Source: Sphingorhabdus sp. Alg231-15 (GTDB lineage: Bacteria; Pseudomonadota; Alphaproteobacteria; Sphingomonadales; Sphingomonadaceae). Taken from it: 64,000 nucleotides of DNA. The stretch covers positions 62,001 through 126,000 of the forward strand of contig NZ_LT703001.1 of assembly GCF_900149705.1 (NCBI RefSeq), written 5' to 3'. Positions 42,833 to 52,420 of this stretch are shown here, piece by piece. Each line of letters begins with the position of its first letter. Within the stretch, counting starts at the first letter, position 1. The notes under the pieces were generated by a model. The model had not been told where the DNA came from, did no database searches, and saw only the letters and a list, made by a program, of their open reading frames with translations. Both the position numbers and the translations under genes were made by a program.

Positions 42833-44290
42833 ATGAAATTCACATTTGCAGTTAGCCCTTCTTCCACACCAGATGCGATGGCCTTTGCCATAGGTAAAGA
42901 CGGGCTGGGCGATGCAGAGATTGCACTAGAGCAAGCAGATATGGTGCGCACTGCCGCCAAAGCGGCTCGATTCAAGGGTAAAACTGGTCAGACTTTCCAG
43001 ACATTTGTCGCCGAAGGCGATGCCGTGATCCAAGTCATTCTCACCGGGGTTGGCAAAGGGGAGCGCAGTGATTGCGAGACGGCTGGCGGTGCTATTATTG
43101 CCAAACTGATGACATCAGGTGTGAAACATCTTGCGATTAGTGGTGACGGTCTCGCCCAAGATCAATTGGCGCGCCTGTTATTCGGCGCAAAGCTGCGCAG
43201 CTGGAGAATCGATAAATACCGCACGACAATGCCGGAAAATGCCAAACCGACGCTGGAAGCAATCACCGTGCTCGATACCGATATGGAATCCGCACCGGTT
43301 TGGCAGGAACTATCGGCCGTGGCCGATGGCGTATCCTTAACCCGTGAGCTGGTGTCGGAGCCAGCCAATGTGATCTACCCGGAAAGCTTTGTGGCACGCT
43401 GTGAAGAGCTGCAAAGCATGGGGGTAGAGTTCACCATATTGGGTCAGGAAGAAATGGAGAAGCTCGGCATGGGCGCGCTGTTGGGCGTGTCCCAAGGCTC
43501 GGTTCGGCCGCCTCGCATGTTGGCGATGCGTTGGGATGGCACCGATGGCGCACAAAAAAGGCCGCTCGCTCTTGTCGGTAAAGGTGTGACCTTTGACACG
43601 GGCGGTATATCGTTGAAGCCACCTGGCGGTATGGAAGACATGAAATGGGACATGGGCGGTGCCGGTGCGGTCGCAGGAACCATGAAGGCGTTGGCGGGCC
43701 GTAAGGCCAAAGCCCATGTCGTCGGGATATGCGGCCTGGTCGAGAATATGCCGGATGGCAATGCGCAACGTCCCGGAGATGTCGTCACCAGCATGAGTGG
43801 CCAGACAATTGAAGTGATCAATACGGATGCGGAAGGACGCTTGGTCTTGTGCGACGCCCTCCATTGGGCGCAGGAGACATTTGAGCCCGAAGTTGTTGTC
43901 AATCTGGCGACACTTACTGGTGCAATCATTGTGTCTCTTGGTAATGAACATGCTGGCTGTTTCAGCAATGATGACGGCTTGTCGGACAAGCTTCTGGCCG
44001 CCGGCAAGACAGCGGGTGACCCATTGTGGCGCTTCCCGCTAACCGCAGCTTATGACAAGCAGATCAACTCGCCAATTGCGGATATGAAAAATGTCGGTGG
44101 CAAGGGTGCGGGATCGATTACGGCTGCACAATTTCTCAAACGCTTTATCAAAGACGGCGTCAAATGGGCTCACCTTGATATTGCGGGCATGGTCTGGGCT
44201 GACAAGCCAGGGCCGGTTTGGGACAAAGGTGCAACAGGCTTTGGCGTGCGCTTGCTTGACCAATATGTCGCCGATAACTTTGAAAAATAG
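42833..44290 (+). CDS. pepA: Leucyl aminopeptidase (M17)
   Basis: A 485-residue M17 zinc/manganese exopeptidase. The N-terminal macro-like domain is followed by the catalytic domain with VGKGVTFDTGGISLKPPGGMEDMKWDMGGA (metal-binding Lys and Asp), and NTDAEGRLVLCDAL, the M17 signature with metal ligands Asp and Glu and the catalytic Arg. KNVGGKGAGSITAAQFLKRF and WAHLDIAGM close the site. It removes N-terminal residues from peptides; some relatives also bind DNA. It is divergent from lptD and followed by holC, a gene order conserved in proteobacteria. Confidence 0.96.
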   Translation: MKFTFAVSPSSTPDAMAFAIGKDGLGDAEIALEQADMVRTAAKAARFKGKTGQTFQTFVAEGDAVIQVILTGVGKGERSDCETAGGAIIAKLMTSGVKHLAISGDGLAQDQLARLLFGAKLRSWRIDKYRTTMPENAKPTLEAITVLDTDMESAPVWQELSAVADGVSLTRELVSEPANVIYPESFVARCEELQSMGVEFTILGQEEMEKLGMGALLGVSQGSVRPPRMLAMRWDGTDGAQKRPLALVGKGVTFDTGGISLKPPGGMEDMKWDMGGAGAVAGTMKALAGRKAKAHVVGICGLVENMPDGNAQRPGDVVTSMSGQTIEVINTDAEGRLVLCDALHWAQETFEPEVVVNLATLTGAIIVSLGNEHAGCFSNDDGLSDKLLAAGKTAGDPLWRFPLTAAYDKQINSPIADMKNVGGKGAGSITAAQFLKRFIKDGVKWAHLDIAGMVWADKPGPVWDKGATGFGVRLLDQYVADNFEK

Positions 44291-44314
44291 GCTAAGCTGA
44301 AGGGCATGTGACCG

Positions 44315-44752
44315 GTGCAGGTCGATTTCTATCATTTGACCCGCGATCCGGCAGAAAAGCTGGTAACCGTGCTGGCTCAGAAAACTCTGGATGGCGGGCA
44401 AAAAATGCTGCTGGTTTCGAGTTTTGTCGGACAGTTGGAGAAGCTCAGTAAAGCATTATGGCAGGCCGGGCCGGCCAGTTTTCTGGCCCATGGTCTGGCC
44501 GGAAGCGAGCGAGATGATGCGCAGCCGATCCTGATTTCAGGTGAATGTATCGCGGCAAATGGCGCGCAATATGTCGCGCTGACGGACGGTGAATGGCGTG
44601 ACGAAGCGCTTGGTTTTGATCGTGCATTCTATCTCTTCACTGCGGAACAAATTGACAATGCTCGGTCCGCCTGGCGCGCGCTTTCGGCAAGGGATGATGT
44701 AACACCGCGATATTGGAAACAAGATGGCGGTCGTTGGGTTGAAGGGCCCTGA
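44315..44752 (+). CDS. holC: DNA polymerase III chi subunit
   Basis: A 145-residue clamp-loader accessory subunit that links the polymerase to single-strand binding protein. The N-terminus VDFYHLTRDPAEKLVTVLAQKTLDGGQKMLLV and the later ALGFDRAFYLFTAEQIDNARSAWRAL followed by RYWKQDGGRW are typical of HolC. The start is GTG; AAGGG lies about ten bases upstream. The pepA-holC adjacency supports the call. Confidence 0.92.
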   Translation: MQVDFYHLTRDPAEKLVTVLAQKTLDGGQKMLLVSSFVGQLEKLSKALWQAGPASFLAHGLAGSERDDAQPILISGECIAANGAQYVALTDGEWRDEALGFDRAFYLFTAEQIDNARSAWRALSARDDVTPRYWKQDGGRWVEGP

Positions 44753-44833
44753 CACAATTCCCGTTTGCGCTTTTTCACTGTTGCTCTTAAAATCCTGAGC
44801 CGGGTCGCGCCATATTTTGATGGAGGCTTATTC

Positions 44834-45337
44834 ATGAACAAATTTCTTATCCTTCCCATTATGTTGGCGGCCATGTCCTGCGGTAGCAATGATGAGGTCG
44901 CATCCGGCACGTTTGATGATGGAGAGGGTGGCGAAGGCAGTTATTCAATCAGCGGTGATGGCGATGATAGCGAAACGGTGATCAAATCGGGCGATGGAGA
45001 AGTGCGGATCGCAACCGGGTCGAAAGCGGTTTCCGAACTGCCCATGGGCATAGAATTATACCCTGGCGCAGATATTCAAAGCAGCATGACCGGCATGGGC
45101 GACGGCAAATCTGGTGCCATGATTGTGTTCAAAAGCTCTGACGACCAGGACGATGTGATCGCTTTTTACAAGGATCAGATGAAAGATAAGGGTATTGAAG
45201 TCCAGACTGAGGTCAAAGCAGGTGACATGCAGATGATAGGGGGAGAGAGCGCCGATGGCGAGGGGCTCAATATCTCTGTTATTAAGGATGACGAAGGCGG
45301 CGTAACCACGACTTTGCTTGCCGGAGGCAATCGCTAG
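44834..45337 (+). CDS. Lipoprotein of unknown function
   Basis: A 167-residue lipoprotein: signal MNKFLILPIMLAAMSCGSND with lipobox AMSC and TGGAGG ahead of the ATG. The N-terminal mature part is rich in Gly, Asp, Glu and Ser; the second half (LPMGIELYPGADIQSSMTG, then SDDQDDVIAFYKDQMKDKGIEV) resembles small periplasmic alpha/beta proteins in which a DDVIAFYKDQM-like helix follows a YPGA strand, a pattern seen in several unnamed sphingomonad lipoproteins. No enzymatic motif. Function unknown. Confidence 0.78.
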   Translation: MNKFLILPIMLAAMSCGSNDEVASGTFDDGEGGEGSYSISGDGDDSETVIKSGDGEVRIATGSKAVSELPMGIELYPGADIQSSMTGMGDGKSGAMIVFKSSDDQDDVIAFYKDQMKDKGIEVQTEVKAGDMQMIGGESADGEGLNISVIKDDEGGVTTTLLAGGNR

Positions 45338-45439
45338 ACAGTTAAATCGGTCGGTGAGTCTGACAAAACTTGCTATGCTGTAAAAGTCCGGCTAGGGGCG
45401 GCGCAAACTTATTTCATACCCCTATTACGGAGCAAAATC

Positions 45440-45862
45440 ATGGCCGGTACACGGACATTTTCGATCATCAAACCAGACGCTACCAAGCGCAATTTGACCG
45501 GTGCGGTCACCAAAATGCTGGAAGAAGCTGGCCTGCGGGTTGTCGCTTCAAAGCGCATCCACATGACTCGCGATCAGGCTGAGGGCTTTTACGCGGTTCA
45601 TAAAGAACGGCCTTTCTTTGGCGAACTGGTAGATTTCATGATCAGCGGTCCGGTTGTTGTACAGGTGCTGGAAGGCGAAAATGCCATGCAGCGTAACCGC
45701 GACATCATGGGGGCAACCAATCCTGCAGATGCTGTTCCCGGCACCATTCGCAAGGAGTTGGCCGAAAGCATTGAAGCTAACACCGTTCACGGTTCTGACA
45801 GCGATGAAAATGCAGCAATCGAAATTGCTTACTTCTTCAACGAAGACGAAATTGTAGGGTAA
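45440..45862 (+). CDS. ndk: Nucleoside diphosphate kinase
   Basis: A 140-residue enzyme that moves the gamma-phosphate from ATP to NDPs. It begins [18 protein letters not shown], and carries the active-site segment [21 protein letters not shown], whose histidine is phosphorylated. Hexamer-interface residues are in [26 protein letters not shown] good start context (TACGGAGCAAAATC) precedes the ATG. Monocistronic, followed by a terminator. Confidence 0.98.
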   Translation: MAGTRTFSIIKPDATKRNLTGAVTKMLEEAGLRVVASKRIHMTRDQAEGFYAVHKERPFFGELVDFMISGPVVVQVLEGENAMQRNRDIMGATNPADAVPGTIRKELAESIEANTVHGSDSDENAAIEIAYFFNEDEIVG

Positions 45863-45873
45863 TCCTAAAACCG

Positions 45874-45905
45874 GAAGGCCGGCTTTTGCTGGCCTTCTCC
45901 CTTTT
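45874..45905 (+). terminator. Terminator after ndk
   Basis: Stem GAAGGCC/GGCCTTC with a 10-base loop (GGCTTTTGCT) followed by TCCCTTTT. It lies between ndk and the convergent SnoaL-like gene. Confidence 0.75.
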
Positions 45906-45911
45906 CTGATT

Positions 45912-46409
45912 TCACTCGTCGGTCGCTTTTCCGATCATATCCGCTGGTGCGGGATTGGCTTCGTCATAGCGTTCCCAATCGTGGAATGCTTCGCGTCGGA
46001 CAATAATCCACTGACCATTGCGCTTTTCAAATTTGTCGCAATAGCGACCAGCGACGATCCAGTCGGTGGCCTTGCCATTTGTCGGTACGGGGCCGAATTC
46101 AGGGGTTCCCTCCTGAACATAGTGATAAGCGACAAAATTCGCTTCGGTCGACACACTTGTGCCATTCTCGTCAAATGTGAAGTGCACATTCGCGATGGAA
46201 TGGTGGGTGTCAGGCACTTTTTCCAGTACTTCGCTTGCGAAACCTATAAACTCGTCGGGCGGCCCCGAATAGTCGCCATGCTTGTGAATATGGTCATCGG
46301 CAAAACAGGATCGAACCAGTTTCCAATCGCGGCGGTCGATGCCCTTGCAATAACGATGCAGAATGTCGCGAATTTCCTCTCGCGCCAACAGCTCTTCGAC
46401 CTTGTCCAT
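45912..46409 (-). CDS. SnoaL-like/NTF2-fold protein
   Basis: A 165-residue protein of the nuclear transport factor 2-like superfamily: VEELLAREEIRDILHRYCKGIDRRDWKLVRSCFADDHIHKHGDYSG is the typical first helix pair, then HHSIANVHFTFDENGTSVSTEANFVAYHYV and AGRYCDKFEKRNGQWIIVRREAFHDW. These small conical folds serve as isomerases, dehydratases or cyclases on cyclic substrates such as steroids. The start at 46409 has GGGAGAGCAGG directly upstream. It is divergent from a short-chain dehydrogenase, and pairs of this kind occur in degradation clusters. Substrate unknown. Confidence 0.85.
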   Translation of the reverse strand: MDKVEELLAREEIRDILHRYCKGIDRRDWKLVRSCFADDHIHKHGDYSGPPDEFIGFASEVLEKVPDTHHSIANVHFTFDENGTSVSTEANFVAYHYVQEGTPEFGPVPTNGKATDWIVAGRYCDKFEKRNGQWIIVRREAFHDWERYDEANPAPADMIGKATDE

Positions 46410-46493
46410 CCTGCTCTCCCTCATATTGTTAGGGCCAGTGCGTAGCATGTGCTGCTAATCAAAGGATAGTTGGCAAAAAAGAGAGGGATAAAA

Positions 46494-47267
46494 ATGGGCA
46501 GGCTGGACGGCAAAGTAGCAATCATCACTGGGGCAGCAAAGGGATTAGGTGAGGCCGATGCCCGCATGTTCGCGCGCGAGGGTGCGAAGGTCATTCTGAC
46601 GGATATGGATCAAGACAATGGCAACAGAGTCGCCGCAGAAATTGGTGATGCAGCCGAATTTCAGATGCAGGATGTTCGTGATGAAGCCGGATGGGAAGAC
46701 TTGATCGCCGATGTCGTGTCGCGATATGGAAAGCTTGATATTCTGGTCAATAATGCCGGCGTCGTGGAGCCAGGCACTATCGAGACGCAAACGGCCGACG
46801 AATGGCGGTTTGTGATGGCGGTTAGCGCCGATGGCACATTTTTTGGATGTAAATATGCTGTACCAGCGATGAAAGCCTCCGGCGGCGGTTCAATCATCAA
46901 TATGGCGTCAATCGCATCGGTTCAGGGGGAGCCCGTGGTTGCGGCCTATGCAGCCGCAAAGGGTGCTGTGGAAAGCCTGTCGCGCAGCATCGCGGTCCAT
47001 TGCGCCAACAACCAGTATAATATCCGCTGCAATAGTGTTCATCCCGCAGGAATTTTGACGCCCATGGTGGAAGAAATTGGACCCAAGATGATGGACCGCA
47101 CCGATTTGCGTCCGGCCAGCGAGGGACCGGCGGCCAGTGCGCTGGGTGAACCGGACGATATTGCCAACACGGTGTTGTTTCTGGCCTCCGACGAGTCGAA
47201 ATTTATTAACGGAGCGGCGATTCGTGTCGATAATGCCAAGTCGGTAGTGGAGGGCGTCGTTCCATAG
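46494..47267 (+). CDS. Short-chain dehydrogenase/reductase
   Basis: A 257-residue SDR: nucleotide-binding TGAAKGLGEADARMF, the acidic residue TDMDQ that prefers NAD over NADP, the structural LVNNAGV, catalytic Ser in NMASIAS and the YxxxK pair in AYAAAKGAVESLS. The C-terminus is complete (NGAAIRVDNAKSVVEGVVP). GAGAGGG precedes the ATG at 46494. It is divergent from the SnoaL-like gene, suggesting a shared cyclic alcohol or ketone substrate (inference). Confidence 0.93.
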   Translation: MGRLDGKVAIITGAAKGLGEADARMFAREGAKVILTDMDQDNGNRVAAEIGDAAEFQMQDVRDEAGWEDLIADVVSRYGKLDILVNNAGVVEPGTIETQTADEWRFVMAVSADGTFFGCKYAVPAMKASGGGSIINMASIASVQGEPVVAAYAAAKGAVESLSRSIAVHCANNQYNIRCNSVHPAGILTPMVEEIGPKMMDRTDLRPASEGPAASALGEPDDIANTVLFLASDESKFINGAAIRVDNAKSVVEGVVP

Positions 47268-47482
47268 AAACGGTATCAGATGCCGGTCCGATGGGAATTG
47301 TTAAGCCGACATTTTCGATGGAATATCTGGTCGGGCCTCAATCGGTCCTTTACCCGCTGAACAAAGGGGCGAAGCTTTTGGTGATGTCGAACCTTGCTCA
47401 GGGTCTCGCAGGGGTAAGTATGCTATAAATGGATAAGGCATTCCACTTGCTATAACGGGTTGGGATAGACTAAGTTTAACAC

Positions 47483-48139
47483 ATGAACGTAGACAACGGG
47501 AATAAGAACGCAGAACAGCAGGCAGTTCCCAGGGTCGATTTGCCCAATAGCTCAATGAGAGCGCTCATTGAGAGCAGTCCAATTGCGTCGGTCATCAGCA
47601 ATCCGCGTTTACCGGATAACCCCATCGTTGCATCCAATCAGGCTTTTTCTGATCTTACCGGCTATGATCCTGACTTTATTATGGGGCGAAACTGCCGGTT
47701 TTTGGCAGGACCAGCAACCGAACCCTGGTTAACCGAAGAGATCCGCCGCGGTGTGCGGGAACGCAAGCCGGTACTAGTGGAAATACTAAACTACAAGAAA
47801 GACGGTACGCCATTTCAAAATGCTGTTTTGGTTGCCCCATTTTTTGATGACGATGGCGAACTGGAATATTTTCTGGGATCCCAGGTGGAGATTGATAGTG
47901 ACGGCCCGAGTCTCGCGAAAGCTAGGCGTATGCGTGCAACGGAGATCGTCAAGGATCTGTCCAAAAGGCAACGTGAAGTCTTAAAATACATTGCCAAAGG
48001 TTTGTTAAATAAACAAATTGCGCACGAGTTGAATCTTAGTGAACGCACCATCAAAATGCATCGGGCAATATTAATGAAGCGATTGGATGCACCCAGTGCG
48101 GCCGATATGGTGCGGCTTGCCGTTGAAGCGGGCATGTAA
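47483..48139 (+). CDS. LOV-domain blue-light receptor with LuxR-type HTH (EL222-like)
   Basis: A 218-residue protein. Residues about 26-138 are a LOV domain: [22 protein letters not shown], then GRNCRFL (68-74) with Cys71 at the flavin-adduct position, [16 protein letters not shown] with the two flavin-binding Asn (103 and 113), and the Gln in LGSQVEI. Residues 158-218 are a LuxR-type HTH ([36 protein letters not shown]). This is the EL222 layout, where blue light breaks the LOV-HTH contact and allows DNA binding. The residue after GRNCRFL is Ala, not the more usual Gln. No obvious target is adjacent. Confidence 0.92.
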   Translation: MNVDNGNKNAEQQAVPRVDLPNSSMRALIESSPIASVISNPRLPDNPIVASNQAFSDLTGYDPDFIMGRNCRFLAGPATEPWLTEEIRRGVRERKPVLVEILNYKKDGTPFQNAVLVAPFFDDDGELEYFLGSQVEIDSDGPSLAKARRMRATEIVKDLSKRQREVLKYIAKGLLNKQIAHELNLSERTIKMHRAILMKRLDAPSAADMVRLAVEAGM

Positions 48140-48306
48140 AAGTAAACTACGGCCCAAATACCGTATCTGTAAACTTGTGAAATTGGACTAATAAGTTTGT
48201 AAGCATCGCGGTCGGAACTGTCATCCCAGATTCAAAATACGGTCGACAAATCCTCCCTCCTCCTTGTCGCTCGAATTTGTTGTTCCGCCCCGCGATGCGA
48301 ATATCC

Positions 48307-49272
48307 TTAAAATTCTTCCGCGATATCCATCATTTTGGTGAGCTTTTTCGGTGCAACCATGCGCCAGCTTTTCTTGAGCCAGTCGGCGACATGGTCCCAA
48401 TCGGTGTGACCGGTATCCAGTCGAATGGCAATCCAACCGGACTTGCCATAAAATTTCGGTGCGAAATAGAGATCGGGGTCGGCATCTAGAAGCGCGCTTT
48501 GTTCGTCCAACCCACTGGTTTTAACAAATACAGAGGTTCCACTTTCACCAAAATGACGCAGCGAGAAATATGCAAAATATTTCCCGGTTTTTTCGCTGCC
48601 AACGCGCCAGCCCGGCGTGCCGAAACTCGGCCGCTCGTAAGTTTCTTCCAAAGCCAGCGCATGTTTGCGAACCTGGTTCAATATCCAGTCCGGGTCGGCC
48701 TCCCGCGTTATATATTGTGCGAGGGTAGAAGCATAAAGCTGATGCTCGGCGATCAGTACACGATCAGCCAAAACCTCAGCGTCATCATCCGGCAAGATCG
48801 CAACTTCTGTCTGCGCCAGAACGGGGCCGTCATCCAGTGTGGGCGTGACGAGATGTACGCTGCACCCGGCATGCTCGTCACCTGCGTCCAAGGCGCGCTG
48901 ATACGTATTCAAACCTTTATATTTGGGCAGCAGGCTGGGATGAATGTTGAGCATATGGTCGCACCATTTGCCGACAAATTCATCGCTTAAGATCCGCATA
49001 TATCCTGCCAAGACGATATAGTCGGCACCGGCTTCAACAATGGCATCGTGCATGATCTGGTCATGCTCTTCGCGGCTCAATCCATGATGCGTATGTGTAA
49101 ATATATCAATGCCTTCCGCTTTGGCGAGCAGAAGGCCAGGAGCATCGGGTACATTCGAAGCCACAAGGGCCACTTCGAACGGGCAGTCATCTGCTTTGGC
49201 AGCATAGACAAGCGCAGCCATATTCGACCCGCGGCCGGATATCAGTACAGCGACTTTTACCCGGTCCTTCAT
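48307..49272 (-). CDS. purN: Phosphoribosylglycinamide formyltransferase fused to an MmcQ/YjbR-like domain
   Basis: A 321-residue protein. Residues 1-190 are PurN, which formylates GAR using 10-formyl-THF in purine synthesis: VLISGRGSNMAAL at the phosphate loop, catalytic Asn109 and His111 in MLNIHPSLLP, and the Asp in TLDDGPVLAQ. PurN usually ends near 190-215. Here a C-terminal region (about 211-321: TYERPSFGTPGWRVGS, KYFAYFSLRHFG, LYFAPKFYGKSGWIAIRLD, DHVADWLKKSWRMVAPKKL) matches the MmcQ/YjbR-like fold. The join is in one continuous frame. purM lies six bases upstream. Confidence 0.93.
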   Translation of the reverse strand: MKDRVKVAVLISGRGSNMAALVYAAKADDCPFEVALVASNVPDAPGLLLAKAEGIDIFTHTHHGLSREEHDQIMHDAIVEAGADYIVLAGYMRILSDEFVGKWCDHMLNIHPSLLPKYKGLNTYQRALDAGDEHAGCSVHLVTPTLDDGPVLAQTEVAILPDDDAEVLADRVLIAEHQLYASTLAQYITREADPDWILNQVRKHALALEETYERPSFGTPGWRVGSEKTGKYFAYFSLRHFGESGTSVFVKTSGLDEQSALLDADPDLYFAPKFYGKSGWIAIRLDTGHTDWDHVADWLKKSWRMVAPKKLTKMMDIAEEF

Positions 49273-49278
49273 CAGGTG

Positions 49279-50397
49279 TCAGCCTGCATGACTGGCGGTC
49301 CAATCGCTACGCGCAGACCATGTTCCGGCGTTGCCTGAAACGGTACAGCCTTTGGTTCCTGTTCTAATCACGCCCACCTGATGTACGGTTTCTCCGGCTG
49401 CCTCGAGGTCGCGGGAAACAGACACCAGTTCATCCGGAGACACGGCTATTATCATTCCGATACCGCAATTGAATGTGCGTGCCATTTCTTCGGGCTCAAT
49501 ATTCCCCTGTGCCTGAAGGAATGCCATAAGGCGTGGCTGCTGCCAGCTTGTAGCATCCACATGAGCATGAAGGTCTTCTGGCAGCACGCGGGGGACATTT
49601 TCCAGCAGGCCACCACCCGTTATATGCGCCAGTGCTTTGATTCTGCCGGATTGCATCAGCGGCAGTAAAGACTTCACATATATCCGTGTGGGCGCGATCA
49701 AGGCCTCGATCAACAGTATGTCAGGATCAAAAAGAGCCGGGCGATCCAGCTTCCATTCTTTATCTTCGGCAAGACGGCGGACAAGGGAATAACCATTCGA
49801 ATGGATGCCCGATGATGATAGACCTATAAGGATATCACCATCTTCAAGCTGCGCCCCGGTAACCGCCTTGTCGCGCTCAACAGCACCGACACAAAAACCG
49901 GCCAAATCATAGTCACCATCGGCATACATGCCAGGCATCTCGGCGGTCTCGCCGCCTATCAACGCGCAACCTGCCATTTTGCAGCCTTCTGCAATGCCAG
50001 CAACAACTCTCTCGGCAACACCGTTTTCAAGTTTTCCGGTCGCGAAATAGTCGAGGAAAAATAATGGTTCGGCGCCCTGAACAATGAGGTCGTTCACACA
50101 CATCGCGACCAAATCAATGCCGACATTGTCGTGGCGGTCATGATCGATAGCCAGTTTTAGTTTGGTACCAACGCCATCATTGGCCGCAACCAGTAAGGGG
50201 TCATTGTAACCAGCGGATTTCAGGTCAAAAAAACCACCAAACCCACCGAGCTCAGCATTGGCCCCTGGCCGTGCCGTTGCTTTTGCAAGTGGGGCAATCG
50301 CCTTGACCAGAGCGTTTCCTGCCTCAATCGACACACCGGCTTTCGCATAGGTGTATGATTCCGGTTCATTTCGGCCGTGATTCTGTTTATCATTCAT
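49279..50397 (-). CDS. purM: Phosphoribosylformylglycinamidine cyclo-ligase
   Basis: A 372-residue ATP-dependent enzyme that closes the imidazole ring of AIR in purine synthesis. It has [15 protein letters not shown] at the N-terminus, [38 protein letters not shown] and [11 protein letters not shown], all conserved in PurM, then the [15 protein letters not shown] segment. First of the purM-purN pair on the minus strand, divergent from the DUF2066-hda operon. Confidence 0.97.
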   Translation of the reverse strand: MNDKQNHGRNEPESYTYAKAGVSIEAGNALVKAIAPLAKATARPGANAELGGFGGFFDLKSAGYNDPLLVAANDGVGTKLKLAIDHDRHDNVGIDLVAMCVNDLIVQGAEPLFFLDYFATGKLENGVAERVVAGIAEGCKMAGCALIGGETAEMPGMYADGDYDLAGFCVGAVERDKAVTGAQLEDGDILIGLSSSGIHSNGYSLVRRLAEDKEWKLDRPALFDPDILLIEALIAPTRIYVKSLLPLMQSGRIKALAHITGGGLLENVPRVLPEDLHAHVDATSWQQPRLMAFLQAQGNIEPEEMARTFNCGIGMIIAVSPDELVSVSRDLEAAGETVHQVGVIRTGTKGCTVSGNAGTWSARSDWTASHAG

Positions 50398-50459
50398 AAA
50401 ATAGGCGATTAGACAAGTCGTGGGTGGATTTCCACGTCATAATCGTCAAAAGAGCGGAA

Positions 50460-51797
50460 ATGAGATTTTTTACCAGTTTTAAAACATATTTGATCGCAAT
50501 TGTTACGGCGCTTGGTCTGACCTTGGCCGGCGTTGTCTATGCGCAATTGGAAGGCAGTGATCGCGGTGTGGCGCCGTTGGCAAGCACCGGGGATTTTGAG
50601 GTCTTCGGTGTTGAGGTTGATACCAAAGGCAGCAATGCTTTTGAGGCGCGGAAAAATGGTTGGGAAGAAGCCCAGCGCAAGGCTTGGAAAATGTTATATG
50701 CGCGGACCCAGGGCGGCAAGACAGGGGGCTTATCCGATGGCGCTCTCAACAATATCGTTTCCGCGATCATCGTCGAAGAAGAGCAAATAGGACCCAAACG
50801 GTATATCGCAACGCTTGGTGTGATGTTTGATCGCGCCCGCGCTGGTCAGATTCTGGGTGTAAGCGGACGACGTTTGCGGTCACCGCCATTGCTCGTTTTG
50901 CCGATAATGTGGAGCGGTGGCTCTCCTCAGGTCTTTGAAAATAAAACCGAATGGCAAAAAGCATGGGCGCGTTTTAGATCGGGTGACAGTGCGATTGATT
51001 ATGTCCGTCCTTATGGCACTGACAGCGAGTCCTTGGTGCTGACCGCAGGGCAGGCAGAGCGTCGCGATCGCAGATGGTGGCGGACGATTCTGGATCAATT
51101 CAGCGCTGCCGATGTCATCATCCCGATTGTGCGTGTGGAGCGAGAATATCCAGGAGGACCGGTGACAGCACATTTTTCAGCGCGCTATGGTCCAGATAGT
51201 AAGTTTATCGACAGCTTTTCACTGAAAACGAAATCGACCGACGCGATCCCCGCGATGATGGATCAGGCGATTGCTCGGTTGGACACCATATATACCCGTG
51301 CATTGTCGCGAGGTATTTTAAAGACGGACACATCTTTGGTGATCGAAGATGATTTTGATTTGGCCGCGCTGGAACTCGAAATAGAGGCAGAATTGGCCGC
51401 TGAAGGCAGCGCGGAAAGCAGCGAATCATCCAACGCAGGTGCAGCGGATGCCGTGAGCGAGGCAAGCACCGCTGTCGCCCCTACTGGGCCGACGATAACG
51501 GTTTCGGTGCAATTTGATACGCCGGATGTCAGTGCAGTTAGTCGTGGAGAGTCTTCAGTACGGTCTGTGGCTGGCGTATCTTCTGCTTCCACGGCGAGTC
51601 TGGCTCTTGGGGGTGTTTCAGTCATGCAGGTCTCCTATGCAGGCAATCTGACTACTCTGGCGTCGGCGCTGCGTGCGAAAGGCTGGCAGGTTCAGCAAGG
51701 GGCAGGTGCGCTCCGAATCAGTCGTGGCGGGGGTACCCCAGCAAATCCACCGCCTGCTGACGGATCCGATTCCGGGAGTGATGAGCAAAATCAGTGA
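50460..51797 (+). CDS. DUF2066 domain-containing exported protein
   Basis: A 445-residue protein with a signal peptide (MRFFTSFKTYLIAIVTALGL, cleavage near VYAQL). The first part (VDTKGSNAFEARKNGWEEAQRKAWKMLYART) and RYIATLGVMFDRARAGQILGVSGRRL fit DUF2066, which in many proteobacteria lies between purM and hda, exactly as here. A Ser/Ala/Glu-rich linker follows, then a C-terminal domain (VSVMQVSYAGNLTTLASALRAKGWQVQQGAGALRISR). The ATG at 50460 has GAGCGGA nearby. Function unknown. Its stop overlaps the hda start (GTGA). Confidence 0.85.
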   Translation: MRFFTSFKTYLIAIVTALGLTLAGVVYAQLEGSDRGVAPLASTGDFEVFGVEVDTKGSNAFEARKNGWEEAQRKAWKMLYARTQGGKTGGLSDGALNNIVSAIIVEEEQIGPKRYIATLGVMFDRARAGQILGVSGRRLRSPPLLVLPIMWSGGSPQVFENKTEWQKAWARFRSGDSAIDYVRPYGTDSESLVLTAGQAERRDRRWWRTILDQFSAADVIIPIVRVEREYPGGPVTAHFSARYGPDSKFIDSFSLKTKSTDAIPAMMDQAIARLDTIYTRALSRGILKTDTSLVIEDDFDLAALELEIEAELAAEGSAESSESSNAGAADAVSEASTAVAPTGPTITVSVQFDTPDVSAVSRGESSVRSVAGVSSASTASLALGGVSVMQVSYAGNLTTLASALRAKGWQVQQGAGALRISRGGGTPANPPPADGSDSGSDEQNQ

Positions 51798-52420
51798 GCC
51801 AGTTCGCCCTTCCTTTAGATATTGGTTCCGCTCATGAGGATACGGGCTATCTGGTGACAGACTGCAACTTGCAGACGCATCGACAGTTGGAGCAATGGGA
51901 CCGCTGGCCCAATGGAACCGCGATATTGATCGGTTCACATGGTGCTGGCAAACAAGCCATGGCTCGGAAATTCGTTAGCCAAAGCGGAGGTCGATATGTC
52001 GCAGATGCGCATGGTGTTGCCGACGATAAACTTTTTCATCTTTGGAATCAGTCCCAGTCGGACAAGCAGCCGCTGCTATTGATATCATCCCGCGACGTGT
52101 CGCGTTGGGATATTCAGTTGCCTGATCTTAAGTCCCGTTTAGCGGCCTCAATATTGATAGAAATCGGCCCACCTGATGAAGCGATGATCATTGGTTTGTT
52201 CCAGAAATACTTTGCTTTGCGCGGGTTATCCATATCCGAAGATGCCTTGTCATATCTGGGGAAACGGATGGAACGCAGTTATCAAAATGTTCAGCTTTTG
52301 GCACAAAAAATGAATGTTCTTGCTATAGAGAGGAAAAAGCCAATCACACGGGCCATCGCCAAGGCAGCGCTGGCGCAGCATGAAGCTGAATCTGCAAAAC
52401 CGGAAATTGAGGAAGGTTGA
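51794..52420 (+). CDS. hda: DnaA-related regulatory protein (Hda-like)
   Basis: A 208-residue AAA+ protein homologous to the ATPase part of DnaA; Hda-type proteins bind the sliding clamp and stimulate DnaA-ATP hydrolysis to prevent re-initiation. The N-terminus SQFALPLDIG is the likely clamp-binding motif (QFxLPL form), followed by AILIGSHGAGKQAMAR (a Walker A-like loop with GAGK), LLLISSRD and RLAASILIEIGPPDEAMIIGL. The start is GTG, overlapping the DUF2066 stop. ppk1 follows directly after the stop, so replication control and polyphosphate synthesis are in one transcript. Confidence 0.9.
   Translation: MSQFALPLDIGSAHEDTGYLVTDCNLQTHRQLEQWDRWPNGTAILIGSHGAGKQAMARKFVSQSGGRYVADAHGVADDKLFHLWNQSQSDKQPLLLISSRDVSRWDIQLPDLKSRLAASILIEIGPPDEAMIIGLFQKYFALRGLSISEDALSYLGKRMERSYQNVQLLAQKMNVLAIERKKPITRAIAKAALAQHEAESAKPEIEEG

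Noticed and set aside
47301-47555. Minus-strand open frame of about 84 codons ahead of the LOV-HTH gene.
   Set aside because: Overlaps the LOV-HTH start, has no ribosome-binding site and no domain; the region is more likely promoter.
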